Below, piece after piece: positions 17,637-25,647 of a stretch of 64,000 nt of DNA. The notes beneath the pieces are model-generated. The model was not told the DNA's origin and made no database searches. It saw only the letters and a program-made list of their open reading frames with translations. Both the position numbers and the translations under genes were made by a program. Source of the DNA: Terrabacter aerolatus (GTDB taxonomy: Bacteria; Actinomycetota; Actinomycetes; Actinomycetales; Dermatophilaceae); assembly GCF_007991735.1 (NCBI RefSeq), contig NZ_BJYX01000011.1, positions 1 through 64,000 on the forward strand, given 5' to 3'. How positions within the stretch are numbered: position 1 is the stretch's first letter; each line of letters starts with the position of its first letter.

Positions 17637-17722
17637 ACCGAACCGCTTCGGCGGGACGGTTTCCGAATCGCTTCGGCGATGAAGAAGAGAAGGCCCGGGA
17701 ACTCATACTTCCCGGGCCTTCA
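17637..17722 (+). ncRNA. candidate structured small RNA (about 85 nt)
   Basis: Downstream of the promoter at 17602-17630 lie two perfect UUCG tetraloop hairpins, CCGC-TTCG-GCGG (17643-17654) and ATCGC-TTCG-GCGAT (17667-17680). A purine-rich single strand (GAAGAAGAGA) follows, then a perfect 12-bp terminator stem AAGGCCCGGGAA/TTCCCGGGCCTT (17690-17701 with 17709-17720, loop CTCATAC). Promoter, folded body and terminator fit a trans-acting sRNA. I do not recognise the family. A 36-codon frame from ATG 17630 to TGA 17740 covers the same DNA, but its start codon overlaps the -10 box. Confidence 0.5.
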
Positions 17723-18013
17723 CCTTCCTCCCACCTGTGACCGACCACGTCGGCGCAGGTCCCGGGATGGCCGGCCCTGCGGCTCTCACACCCGCAGGGT
17801 CGTTCCGTGTCCGGAGGCCGGTCGCAGGGACCGTCCCGGGGGCCGTCGCGGGAACAGGTCAGGCCCGGGGACGACGAAGGCCCTGCGGTCTCACACACCG
17901 CAGGGCCCGTGTCCTATTGAACCCAAGGTCGGGCCGCTCGCGAAATCGACACGCTGGCGGCCAGGACGGCCATGGGCCCGCGACCGGCGTCCGGCGTCCG
18001 GCGGCGGTCGCCC
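17723..18013 (+). other. intergenic region with two further look-alike hairpins
   Basis: CCCTGCGG/CCGCAGGG (17775-17782 with 17792-17799) and GGCCCTGCGGT/ACCGCAGGGCC (17879-17889 with 17897-17907) both have loops ending CTCACAC, close to the CTCATAC loop of the hairpin at 17690-17720. The second is followed by CGTGTCCTATT and looks like a terminator. No protein-coding gene is convincing here. Confidence 0.5.
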
Positions 18014-18019
18014 TAGGAT
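18014..18019 (+). promoter_or_regulatory. -10 box of the HIT gene
   Basis: TAGGAT ends eight bases before the ATG at 18028, consistent with a leaderless or near-leaderless message. Confidence 0.5.
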
Positions 18020-18027
18020 CTGTCACC

Positions 18028-18582
18028 ATGACGACGCAGGGCAGTGGCACGGAGTCGGCGGCGGACTTCGCCCACGTCGAGGACGGGTTCGAGAGGCTCT
18101 GGACCCCTCACCGGATGGCCTACATCCTCGGCGACAAGCCGACCGAGGAGGCCGGGCACGGCTGCCCCTTCTGCGCGGCGCCCGGCAAGTCCGACGAGGA
18201 GGGCCTCATCGTCCACCGGGGTGAGCACTGCTACGTCGTGATGAACCTCTTCCCGTACAACCCGGGGCACGTGCTCGTCTGCCCCTACCGCCACGTCTCC
18301 CTCTACATCGACCTCACCGACGAGGAGACGGCCGAGTTCACGGCCCTGACGAAGCAGGTCGTGCGCGTCCTGCAGGCGGCGTCGGAGCCGCACGGCTTCA
18401 ACCTGGGCATGAACCAGGGGGCCGTAGCCGGCGCCGGTGTCGCCGCCCACCTGCACCAGCACGTCGTCCCGCGGTGGAGCGGGGACTCGAACTTCCTCCC
18501 GATCGTCGCGCAGACCAAGGCGCTTCCCGTGCTCCTCGAGGACACCCGTTCCCGACTCGTGGCCGCCTGGCCCACGGACTGA
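18028..18582 (+). CDS. HIT-family nucleotide phosphorylase/hydrolase (AP4A phosphorylase-like)
   Basis: 184 aa. The histidine triad is HLHQHVVPRW (about residues 142-151), and a GCPFC pair near residue 48 suggests a metal site. The long N-terminal extension, and the position before pgsA1, patA and pimA, match Rv2613c of M. tuberculosis, characterised as a diadenosine tetraphosphate phosphorylase. Expected role: removing AP4A, which synthetases such as the nearby ThrRS produce. The ATG is set by the -10 box at 18014-18019. Confidence 0.85.
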   Translation: MTTQGSGTESAADFAHVEDGFERLWTPHRMAYILGDKPTEEAGHGCPFCAAPGKSDEEGLIVHRGEHCYVVMNLFPYNPGHVLVCPYRHVSLYIDLTDEETAEFTALTKQVVRVLQAASEPHGFNLGMNQGAVAGAGVAAHLHQHVVPRWSGDSNFLPIVAQTKALPVLLEDTRSRLVAAWPTD

Positions 18583-18618
18583 GCCGAGCGCCGTCGGCAC
18601 GCACGCCCGGACGGTCAG

Positions 18619-18624
18619 TACGCT
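18619..18624 (+). promoter_or_regulatory. -10 box of the PIP synthase operon
   Basis: TACGCT ends nine bases before the ATG at 18634. Likely start of the pgsA1 - patA - pimA - LemA-like transcript, with little or no leader. Confidence 0.45.
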
Positions 18625-18633
18625 GTCCCCACC

Positions 18634-19257
18634 ATGCTCAACAGACTCCTGCGCGCGTCGATGACCAAGATCCTCGGTCCGATCGCCCACCTGTTCCTCC
18701 GGCTCGGCATCAGCCCCGACGTCGTCACGATCGTCGGCACGGTCGGCGTGTGCGTCGGCGCCCTGGCCTTCTTCCCGCGCGGGCAGATCTGGGTCGGGGT
18801 CCTCGTCATCACCGCCTTCGTCTTCTCCGACACGGTCGACGGCATCATGGCGCGCGAGTCCGGGCGGTCCAGCAAGTGGGGCGCCTACCTCGACTCCACG
18901 CTCGACCGCATGGGCGACTCGGCCATCTTCGGCGGTCTCGTCCTCTTCTACGCGGGCCGCGGCAACAACCAGCTCATGGCCGGTCTCGCGCTCGCCTGCC
19001 TCATCCTCGGCAGCGTCGTCTCCTACGCCAAGGCGCGCGCCGAGGGCCTCGGCTACACGGCCGACGTCGGCATCGCCGAGCGTGCCGACCGGCTCGTCGC
19101 CGTGCTCGTCGCGGCGTTCTTCGCGGACCTCTTCGACTCGACGCTGCTGCTCGGGGTCGTCCTCGGGCTGCTGGCGGTGGCGAGCTTCGTCACGGTGCTG
19201 CAGCGGATGCTCACGGTGCGCCGTCAGGCGCTCGCCTCCGGAGAGGTGGGCGCGTGA
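18634..19257 (+). CDS. pgsA1: phosphatidylinositol phosphate synthase (CDP-alcohol phosphatidyltransferase)
   Basis: 207 aa, about six membrane helices. The family motif DG-x2-AR-x8-G-x3-D-x3-D is intact (DGIMARESG then GAYLDSTLD). It joins CDP-diacylglycerol with inositol-1-phosphate, the first membrane step towards phosphatidylinositol and its mannosides. Assignment to the inositol branch rests on the following PatA- and PimA-type genes; a separate glycerol-phosphate enzyme lies at 60.8 kb. The stop overlaps the next start (GTGA). Confidence 0.88.
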   Translation: MLNRLLRASMTKILGPIAHLFLRLGISPDVVTIVGTVGVCVGALAFFPRGQIWVGVLVITAFVFSDTVDGIMARESGRSSKWGAYLDSTLDRMGDSAIFGGLVLFYAGRGNNQLMAGLALACLILGSVVSYAKARAEGLGYTADVGIAERADRLVAVLVAAFFADLFDSTLLLGVVLGLLAVASFVTVLQRMLTVRRQALASGEVGA

Positions 19258-20261
19258 CCAGCTTCCCGCGCCGGGCGACCCAGACGGTCAGCGTGCTGGG
19301 GTTCAAGCTCGGGTGGTCGGTCGTGCGCGCCCTCCCGGAGCGGGCTGCCTACGGCCTCTTCGACCGCGTGGCCGACCTCTCCGTCCGACGCGGGGGCAAG
19401 GGCATCGAGCGGCTGCGCTCGAACTACCGCCGCGTGCGACCCGAGCTGTCGGAGTCCGAGCTCGACGCCCTCGTGCGCCAGGGGATGCGCTCGTACATGC
19501 GCTACTACTGCGAGGCGTTCCGGCTCCCGTCCCTCTCGCGCTCGCAGATCGAGGGCGCGGTCGTGGTGCGCGGCGACGCCAGCGTGCGTGAGCTGAGCGC
19601 CCGGGGCGAGGCGAGCGTCGTCTTCGTCGGCCACCTGGGCAACTTCGACCTCGGCGCGGCATGGTCGGCCGGCAGCCTCCTGCCCGTCACGACGGTGGCC
19701 GAGCGGCTCGAGCCCGAGGAGGTCTTCCAGGAGTTCGTCGCCTTCCGGCGCAGCATCGATATGGACATCATCCCGCTGACGGGCGGCGACGACCCCTTCC
19801 ACGGACTGCTGTCCGCGGCCCGCGCCGGCGGCCGGATCATCGCCCTCGCCTCCGACCGGGACCTCACCAACGGCGGCGTCGAGGTCGACCTGCTCGGCCA
19901 TCGCGCCCGGATGGCCAAGGGACCCGCCGTCCTCTCACTCATGACCGGCGCGCCGCTCTACGCGGCGCGGATCTGGTACGAGCCCGCACCGCGCGGCGAG
20001 GGCCTGGGCGGCTACCGCAGCGTCATCGAGTTCAGCGAGCCGCTCGTGCCGCGGGTCCAGGGCACGACGGCCGTCCGCGCCGCCGACCTCATCCAGCAGT
20101 GTGCCGACTTCATCGCCGTGGCGATCCGCGAGCACACGTCGAGCTGGCACATGCTCCAGCGCGTCTTCGTCGACGACCTGGCGGCCCCGGTGTCCACCGC
20201 GCCGAGCACGGCCACCGAGTCCGCGCCGTCCGCGCCGTCCACGCCGGGTGCGACATCGTGA
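19254..20261 (+). CDS. phosphatidylinositol mannoside acyltransferase (PatA-like)
   Basis: 335 aa, LpxL/HtrB-type membrane-associated acyltransferase. The catalytic H-x4-D is in GHLGNFD (about residue 125). It transfers palmitate to the mannose of PIM1/PIM2 at the cytoplasmic face, as Rv2611c does. GTG start overlaps the pgsA1 stop. The C-terminal 25 residues are a disordered Ala/Pro/Ser/Thr tail from repeated GCGCCGTCC-like DNA (20200-20250). Confidence 0.87.
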   Translation: MTSFPRRATQTVSVLGFKLGWSVVRALPERAAYGLFDRVADLSVRRGGKGIERLRSNYRRVRPELSESELDALVRQGMRSYMRYYCEAFRLPSLSRSQIEGAVVVRGDASVRELSARGEASVVFVGHLGNFDLGAAWSAGSLLPVTTVAERLEPEEVFQEFVAFRRSIDMDIIPLTGGDDPFHGLLSAARAGGRIIALASDRDLTNGGVEVDLLGHRARMAKGPAVLSLMTGAPLYAARIWYEPAPRGEGLGGYRSVIEFSEPLVPRVQGTTAVRAADLIQQCADFIAVAIREHTSSWHMLQRVFVDDLAAPVSTAPSTATESAPSAPSTPGATS

Positions 20262-21430
20262 GGATCGGCATCGTCTGCCCGTACTCGTTCGACGTGCCGG
20301 GCGGGGTGCAGTTCCACGTCCGCGACCTCGCCGAGCACCTCATCGGTCAGGGCCACGAGGTGTCGGTGCTGGCCCCGGCCGACAGCGAGACCGAGCTGCC
20401 CGACTACGTCACGTCCGCCGGGCGCGCCACCGCCGTGCGCTACAACGGCTCGGTGGCCCGGCTCAACTTCGGGCCCGTGACGGCCGCCAAGGTCAACCGC
20501 TGGCTCGACGCCGGACAGTTCGACGTGCTGCACCTGCACGAGCCCGTCACGCCGAGCATCAGTGTCCTCGCGCTCATGGCGGCCGAGGGGCCGATCGTGG
20601 CCACCTTCCACACGTCCATGCTGCGGTCGCGGACGATGCAGACGGCATACCCCATCATCCGGCCGAGCCTGGAGAAGATCTCCGGCCGCATCGCCGTGAG
20701 CGAGGACGCCCGCCGCACCGTGACGACCCACGTCGGCGGCGACGCCGTCGTCATCCCGAACGGCGTCTACGTGGACCGGTTCGCGAGCGCCCCCCGCCGG
20801 TCCGCGTGGATCGGCACGCCGGCATCGCCCACCATCGCCTTCCTCGGCCGGATGGGGGAGCCGCGCAAGGGGCTGCCCGTCCTCGCTGCCGCGCTGCCCG
20901 ACGTGCTGCGCTCGATCCCCGGCCTGCGCGTCCTCGTCGCCGGCCCCGGCGACCCCGACGAGGTCACGGAGGGCTGGCCCCCCGAGGTCCGTGCGGCGTG
21001 CGAGTTCCTCGGCTCCGTCTCCGACGACGACAAGGCCTCGCTGCTCGCGTCGGTCGACGTCTACGTCGCCCCCAACACGGGGGGAGAGAGCTTCGGCATC
21101 ATCCTCATCGAGGCGATGAGCGCGGGGGCGTGCGTGCTCGCCAGCGACCTCTCGGCCTTCTCCCGCGTGCTCGACGGCGGCACGGCCGGGGCCATGTTCG
21201 CCAACGAGCAGCCCGACGACCTCGCCCGCACGCTCGTCGACCTGCTCCGCCGACCGGAGCGCCGGGCCGAGCTCGCGGCCGCCGGCCAGCACCGGGCGCG
21301 GCTCTTCGACTGGTCGGTCGTGGCCGACGAGATCCTCGCCGTCTACGAGACCGTCATCGAGGGACGGGCCGCCGCGGACTTCCAGCCCCAAGGACGCTGG
21401 AACCGCTTCCTGCGCGGGGGTTCCCGATGA
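20258..21430 (+). CDS. pimA: phosphatidylinositol alpha-mannosyltransferase PimA
   Basis: 390 aa, GT4 retaining glycosyltransferase. It transfers the first mannose from GDP-mannose to phosphatidylinositol. The N-terminal half begins VRIGIVCPYSFDVPGGVQFH with the donor/acceptor glycine loop. The C-terminal GT4 signature is GESFGIILIEAMSAG (about 282-296), which contains the E-x7-E nucleotide-sugar motif. GTG start overlaps the patA stop and its own stop overlaps the next gene. Length equals that of mycobacterial PimA. Confidence 0.92.
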   Translation: MRIGIVCPYSFDVPGGVQFHVRDLAEHLIGQGHEVSVLAPADSETELPDYVTSAGRATAVRYNGSVARLNFGPVTAAKVNRWLDAGQFDVLHLHEPVTPSISVLALMAAEGPIVATFHTSMLRSRTMQTAYPIIRPSLEKISGRIAVSEDARRTVTTHVGGDAVVIPNGVYVDRFASAPRRSAWIGTPASPTIAFLGRMGEPRKGLPVLAAALPDVLRSIPGLRVLVAGPGDPDEVTEGWPPEVRAACEFLGSVSDDDKASLLASVDVYVAPNTGGESFGIILIEAMSAGACVLASDLSAFSRVLDGGTAGAMFANEQPDDLARTLVDLLRRPERRAELAAAGQHRARLFDWSVVADEILAVYETVIEGRAAADFQPQGRWNRFLRGGSR

Positions 21431-21978
21431 GCGAGGTGCTGTCCTGGGTCTTCGCGGTCCTCTTCGTCCTCGTCGTCATCGCCTGGTACCTCTCCTACAC
21501 GGCGGCGCGCGTCGACCGCCTCCACGTCCGGCTGAGTGGCACCCTCGCCGCGCTCGACGCCCGGCTCGTGCGACGGGCCGAGGCAGCGGTCGAGCTCGCC
21601 AACAGCGGACTGCTCGACGGCGCGACGTCGCTCATCCTCGCCAACGCCGCCGCCGAGTCGCTCGAGGCGCCGGCGGAGCACGGCGAGGCCCGCGAGCTGG
21701 CGGAGAACGACCTCACCGAGGCCCTCGACCTCGCCCTGACCCCCGACGTCGTCAGCTCGCTGCGGTCGAGCGCCCTGGGCGAGGACGTGCTGGGCCGCCT
21801 CAGCTCGGCGTGCCTGCGCGTCCAGCTCGCGCGGCGCTTCCACAACGACGCCGTCACCGACGTGCGTCGCATGCGCCGGACGTGGACGATCCGGCTCTTC
21901 CACCTGGCCGGGCACACGCCGATGCCGCACACCGTCGAGTTCGACGACGCGTCGCCCGAGCACCTCGTCGCCGTCTGA
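21427..21978 (+). CDS. LemA-like single-pass membrane protein
   Basis: 183 aa. One N-terminal transmembrane segment (about 4-26) precedes a helical domain. The end, [18 protein letters not shown] followed by an [12 protein letters not shown]-type stretch, resembles the C-terminus of LemA proteins. Similar proteins commonly follow pimA in actinobacteria, but no function is known. The start overlaps the pimA stop (ATGA), so it is co-translated with the PIM genes. Confidence 0.65.
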   Translation: MSEVLSWVFAVLFVLVVIAWYLSYTAARVDRLHVRLSGTLAALDARLVRRAEAAVELANSGLLDGATSLILANAAAESLEAPAEHGEARELAENDLTEALDLALTPDVVSSLRSSALGEDVLGRLSSACLRVQLARRFHNDAVTDVRRMRRTWTIRLFHLAGHTPMPHTVEFDDASPEHLVAV

Positions 21979-22088
21979 CGGCGCGCAAGCCGGCCCACCC
22001 CCCGGCTTCGTCGGTGGCTCCGCCGTGCCGCGTACCACGTCCGTCGCCCCTGGGGCGGACCGGGTCGTGGACCCGGCACGCGTGGGCC

Positions 22089-22094
22089 TACGCT
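22089..22094 (+). promoter_or_regulatory. -10 box of pdxS
   Basis: TACGCT lies 41 bases before the pdxS GTG, giving a leader of about 35 bases that contains the ribosome site GCAGGA. Confidence 0.45.
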
Positions 22095-22135
22095 TTGAGG
22101 CAACCCACCTCCGGATCACGGGAAAGCAGGACATC

Positions 22136-23068
22136 GTGAGCACCACCCCGACCACGGGCACCACGTCCGCGGCTGACCAGCACGCCGCCTCCACCGGCAC
22201 GACGCGCGTCAAGCGCGGCATGGCCGAGATGCTCAAGGGCGGCGTCATCATGGACGTCGTCACGGCCGAGCAGGCCAAGATCGCCGAGGACGCCGGCGCC
22301 GTCGCCGTCATGGCCCTCGAGCGGGTCCCCGCCGACATCCGCGCCCAGGGCGGCGTGTCCCGGATGAGCGACCCCGACATGATCGACAGCATCATCGAGG
22401 CCGTCTCGATCCCCGTCATGGCCAAGGCCCGCATCGGCCACTTCGTCGAGGCGCAGGTGCTCCAGAGCCTCGGCGTCGACTACATTGACGAGTCCGAGGT
22501 GCTCACCCCGGCCGACTACGCCAACCACATCGACAAGTGGCAGTTCACGGTGCCCTTCGTCTGCGGCGCGACCAACCTCGGCGAGGCCCTGCGCCGCATC
22601 ACCGAGGGTGCGGCGATGATCCGCTCCAAGGGCGAGGCGGGCACCGGTGACGTCTCCAACGCGACGACGCACATGCGCACCCTCCGCGCCGAGCTCAACC
22701 GCCTGCGCTCGATGAGCCCCGACGAGCTCTACGTCGCGGCCAAGGAGCTCCAGGCGCCCTACGAGCTCGTCAAGGAGGTCGCCGAGGCCGGCAAGCTGCC
22801 CGTCGTGCTCTTCACCGCCGGCGGCATCGCCACCCCGGCCGATGCGGCCATGATGATGCAGCTCGGCGCCGAGGGCGTCTTCGTCGGCTCCGGCATCTTC
22901 AAGTCGGGCAACCCGGCCCAGCGCGCCGAGGCCATCGTCAAGGCGACGACCTTCCACGACGACCCCGACGTCATCGCCAAGGTCTCGCGCGGCCTCGGCG
23001 AGGCCATGGTCGGCATCAACGTCGACGAGATCCCGCAGCCGCACCGGCTCGCCGAGCGCGGTTGGTGA
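22136..23068 (+). CDS. pdxS: pyridoxal 5'-phosphate synthase lyase subunit PdxS
   Basis: 310 aa, TIM-barrel synthase. It makes PLP from ribose 5-phosphate, glyceraldehyde 3-phosphate and ammonia from PdxT. Catalytic lysines are in VMAKARIGH and RSKGEAGTG, with the phosphate site [12 protein letters not shown] start with GCAGGA. pdxT lies 2.7 kb downstream, separated by a DUF4037 gene and kynU. PLP links it to PabC and KynU in this window. Confidence 0.97.
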   Translation: MSTTPTTGTTSAADQHAASTGTTRVKRGMAEMLKGGVIMDVVTAEQAKIAEDAGAVAVMALERVPADIRAQGGVSRMSDPDMIDSIIEAVSIPVMAKARIGHFVEAQVLQSLGVDYIDESEVLTPADYANHIDKWQFTVPFVCGATNLGEALRRITEGAAMIRSKGEAGTGDVSNATTHMRTLRAELNRLRSMSPDELYVAAKELQAPYELVKEVAEAGKLPVVLFTAGGIATPADAAMMMQLGAEGVFVGSGIFKSGNPAQRAEAIVKATTFHDDPDVIAKVSRGLGEAMVGINVDEIPQPHRLAERGW

Positions 23069-23093
23069 CCTTCGGCCACCCAGCCACCTGCTG

Positions 23094-23132
23094 ACGTATG
23101 CCGTCGCGCCCACCCGGCGCGGCGGCATACGT
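23094..23132 (+). terminator. pdxS terminator made from paired GTATGCCG motifs
   Basis: ACGTATGCCGTCGCGCC (23094-23110) pairs over 17 positions, one of them a T-G wobble, with 23116-23132 around the loop CACCC. Each arm contains one copy of the 8-mer, in inverted orientation. Confidence 0.75.
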
Positions 23133-23157
23133 CGTCCTGCGGCCCTCCCCACCGACC

Positions 23158-23232
23158 CCGCAACACACCGAGAAGGTCACAACGCACCGGTGTCGGATCC
23201 CGGTGAGTTGCGACCTGCACGGTGTGTTGCGG
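23158..23232. repeat. 75-base near-perfect inverted repeat, CAACNCACCG type
   Basis: Left arm 23158-23189 and right arm 23201-23232 match at 28 of 32 positions around an 11-base loop. Each arm contains two copies of CAACNCACCG. It stands after the pdxS terminator and 26 bases before the DUF4037 start, so it could be a second terminator, an operator or a mobile hairpin element. Confidence 0.7.
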
Positions 23233-23257
23233 GTCTGGGGACTGGCACCATCGTGGC

Positions 23258-24286
23258 GTGGCCCCGTCCGGATCCGAGCTCTCCAGGTCCTACTTCGAGC
23301 ACGTCGTGCGTCCGGCCGTCGAGGCGCGCTGGCCGAGGCTTGCGTATGCCGCCGCCCGCCTCGGGAGCGGATCCGACGTCCTCGGCCTCGACGACGCGAT
23401 GTCGCGCGACCACGACTGGGGCCTGCGGCTCGACCTCCTCGTCCCGGCCGGGCTCGTCGACGACGTCGACGCCCACCTCACGGAGAGCCTGCCCGAGTCG
23501 TTCGCCGGTCACCCGACGAGGTTCGCGACGACGTGGGACCCGGCGGTGCGCCACCGCGTGCAGGTCGGGACGGCGCGCGACCTCGCCGTCTCGCGGCTCG
23601 GGCTGGACCCCACGACCGTCCTCACCGTCGCCGACTGGCTCTCCCTGACGGGTCAGGCCGTCCTCGAGGTCACCGCGGGCGAGGTGTTCGTCGACCGCGC
23701 GGGCGAGCTGTCCGGCATACGCCGCCGGCTCGGGTGGTACCCCGACGACGTCTGGCGTCACGTCGTCGCGGTCGACTGGGCGCGGATCGCCCAGGAGCTG
23801 CCCTTCGTCGGCCGGACGGGTCAGCGCGGCGACGACCTCGGCTCGCGCGTCGTCGCGGCGAGGCTCGCGGGGATCGCGATGCACCTCGGCCACCTGCTCG
23901 AGCGTCGCTGGCCGCCCTACGCCAAGTGGCTGGGCACGAGCTTCACCCGGCTACCGCGAGCAGGTGCGGCTGCTGAGGCCCTGCAGGCCGCGGTGACCGC
24001 CGACGGGTGGCGCGAGCGCGAGGACGGTCTCGTCGCGGCGCTCCGGATGCTGCACCGGACCCAGGGTGCGGCGGGGTTGCCGACCGTCGAAGACCCGGTC
24101 GAGCCGTTCTGGGACCGTCCCTACCGGGGCGTCCGTGAGGCTGCCGTCCGGGTGGTGGAGGAGAGCATCGCCGATCCGGCCGTGCGGGCCCTGCCGCGCG
24201 GCGTCGGGTCGCTGGAGCAGCGCAGCGACAACGTCGACGTGCTGATGAGTCGCGGTCCGGTCGGCCGGGGCCGAGCCCGGCCATGA
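23258..24286 (+). CDS. DUF4037 domain protein (nucleotidyltransferase-like)
   Basis: 342 aa. The region GLDDAMSRDHDWGLRLDLLVP (about 40-60) resembles the acidic active-site strand of nucleotidyltransferases, and the remainder matches the DUF4037 layout (SYFEHVVRP at the start, later WARIAQELPFVGR). Substrate unknown. GTG at 23258 is chosen because the conserved part begins immediately after it; a CACCAT box ends six bases before it. The reading frame extends upstream into the inverted repeat, but that part is not protein-like. Confidence 0.75.
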   Translation: MAPSGSELSRSYFEHVVRPAVEARWPRLAYAAARLGSGSDVLGLDDAMSRDHDWGLRLDLLVPAGLVDDVDAHLTESLPESFAGHPTRFATTWDPAVRHRVQVGTARDLAVSRLGLDPTTVLTVADWLSLTGQAVLEVTAGEVFVDRAGELSGIRRRLGWYPDDVWRHVVAVDWARIAQELPFVGRTGQRGDDLGSRVVAARLAGIAMHLGHLLERRWPPYAKWLGTSFTRLPRAGAAAEALQAAVTADGWREREDGLVAALRMLHRTQGAAGLPTVEDPVEPFWDRPYRGVREAAVRVVEESIADPAVRALPRGVGSLEQRSDNVDVLMSRGPVGRGRARP

Positions 24287-24297
24287 GGTTGCCGACG

Positions 24298-24339
24298 GTG
24301 CTGCGCCTGGTGGGGTGATGACCCCACCGGACGCAGCAC
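24298..24339. terminator. bidirectional terminator between DUF4037 gene and kynU
   Basis: GTGCTGCG (24298-24305) pairs with CGCAGCAC (24332-24339), and inside it GGTGGGGT (24309-24316) pairs with ACCCCACC (24321-24328), loop GATG. It serves two convergent genes. Several TGCAGCA/TGCTGCA repeats follow to 24375. Confidence 0.7.
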
Positions 24340-24381
24340 GATGTGCAGCACGATCTGCTGCAAATCCTGCTGCACGACGGG

Positions 24382-25635
24382 TCAGGTGACGGCGCCGCGC
24401 TCGGCGAACTCGGGGCGCTCGAACTCGCGGCCCTCGATGACCTCCGCGACGTGGACGGCGGCGCGCACGGCGTCGACGTGGGTCACGTAGAGCGGGGCGA
24501 ACCCGAGCCGGATGATGTCGGGCTCCCGGAAGTCGCCGATGACGCCGCGGGCGATGAGCGCCTGCACGACGGCGAAGGCCTGGGGGTGGCGCAGCGACAC
24601 CTGCGAGCCACGCCGCTCCGGGTCGCGCGGCGTCGCGAGCGGCAGGTCGACCCCGAGCGCGTCGAGCGCCTCGATGAACGTCCCGGTCACCGACACCGAC
24701 GCCGCCCGCACGTCGGCGGGGGAGAGCCCGTCGTATGCCGTCAGCGCAGCCTCGAGGGCGAGCACCGAGAGCAGGGGCGGGGTGCCCACCCGGGCTCGGG
24801 TGATCCCGGGTGCCGGCTCGTAGTCCGGACGCATCTCGAAGGGGTGGGCGTGGCCCTGCCAGCCCGTCAGCGGCTGGTCGAAGTCGTCCTGGTGGCGGGT
24901 CGCGACGTAGAGGAAGGCCGGAGCGCCGGGGCCGCCGTTGAGGTACTTGTAGCCGCAGCCGACGGCGAGGTCGGCACCTCCGGCGTCGAGATCGACCTCG
25001 ATCACCCCGGCCGAGTGGCAGAGGTCCCAGCAGGCGAGTCCGCCGACGGCGTGCGCGGCATCCGTGATCTCCCGCAGGTCCCAGAGCTCGCCCGTGCGGT
25101 AGTCGACGCTCGAGTACGACGCGAGGACGAGCGCGTCGCCGACCTCGGCGATGGCGGCCACGGCGTCGCGCGGGTGCACGCGGCGCACCTCGAGGCCGGC
25201 GAGGGCCGCGGCCGACTCCGTCATGTACAGGTCGGTGGGGAACGAGTCCGGGTCGGTGAGCACGACGGTGCGTCCGGGGCGGAGGCGTCCGGCGCCGATG
25301 ACCGCCTTGAAGAGGTTGACCGACGTCGAGTCCGTCACGACGACCTGCCCGGGGGCAGCGCCGACGAGACGTCCCACGCGGTCGCCGACCCGGGTCTGGG
25401 CGCCCCACCAGTCGGCCTCGTTCCAGGACCGGATGAGCCGCTCGCCCCACTGGCGGTGCATGACGTCGTCGACGACGGCGGGGACGGCGCTCGGCAGCGC
25501 CCCGAGCGAGTTGCCGTCGAGGTAGATGACGCCCTCGGGCAGGCTGAAGAGGTCTCTCGTGCCCTGCAGCGCAGAGGCCGCGTCGGCGTCCGTTGCGCGG
25601 GCGATCAGGTCGTCGTGGGTGTGCACCGTCGTCAT
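24382..25635 (-). CDS. kynU: kynureninase
   Basis: 417 aa, PLP fold type I. It hydrolyses L-kynurenine (or the 3-hydroxy form) to anthranilate (or hydroxyanthranilate) plus alanine. YLDGNSLG near the start, the cofactor aspartate in WDLCHSAG and K230 in GYKYLNGGPG are diagnostic. No tryptophan dioxygenase or arylformamidase gene is in the window. TACGTT (25642-25647, reverse strand) six bases before the ATG indicates a leaderless message. It lies between pdxS and pdxT, where its cofactor is made. Confidence 0.92.
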   Translation of the reverse strand: MTTVHTHDDLIARATDADAASALQGTRDLFSLPEGVIYLDGNSLGALPSAVPAVVDDVMHRQWGERLIRSWNEADWWGAQTRVGDRVGRLVGAAPGQVVVTDSTSVNLFKAVIGAGRLRPGRTVVLTDPDSFPTDLYMTESAAALAGLEVRRVHPRDAVAAIAEVGDALVLASYSSVDYRTGELWDLREITDAAHAVGGLACWDLCHSAGVIEVDLDAGGADLAVGCGYKYLNGGPGAPAFLYVATRHQDDFDQPLTGWQGHAHPFEMRPDYEPAPGITRARVGTPPLLSVLALEAALTAYDGLSPADVRAASVSVTGTFIEALDALGVDLPLATPRDPERRGSQVSLRHPQAFAVVQALIARGVIGDFREPDIIRLGFAPLYVTHVDAVRAAVHVAEVIEGREFERPEFAERGAVT

Positions 25636-25641
25636 GGCCGC

Positions 25642-25647
25642 AACGTA
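25642..25647 (-). promoter_or_regulatory. -10 box of leaderless kynU
   Basis: Reverse-strand TACGTT with six bases to the ATG at 25635. Confidence 0.55.

Noticed and set aside
17690-17907. Riboswitch or 6C-type RNA upstream of the HIT gene
   Set aside because: The hairpin loops lack the runs of six C, no known aptamer consensus is visible, and the HIT gene has its own -10 box at its start codon.
23246-23251. Sigma-54 promoter (TGGCAC) before the DUF4037 gene
   Set aside because: TGGCAC is present, but the matching TTGC element at the correct spacing is absent, and actinobacteria generally lack sigma-54.
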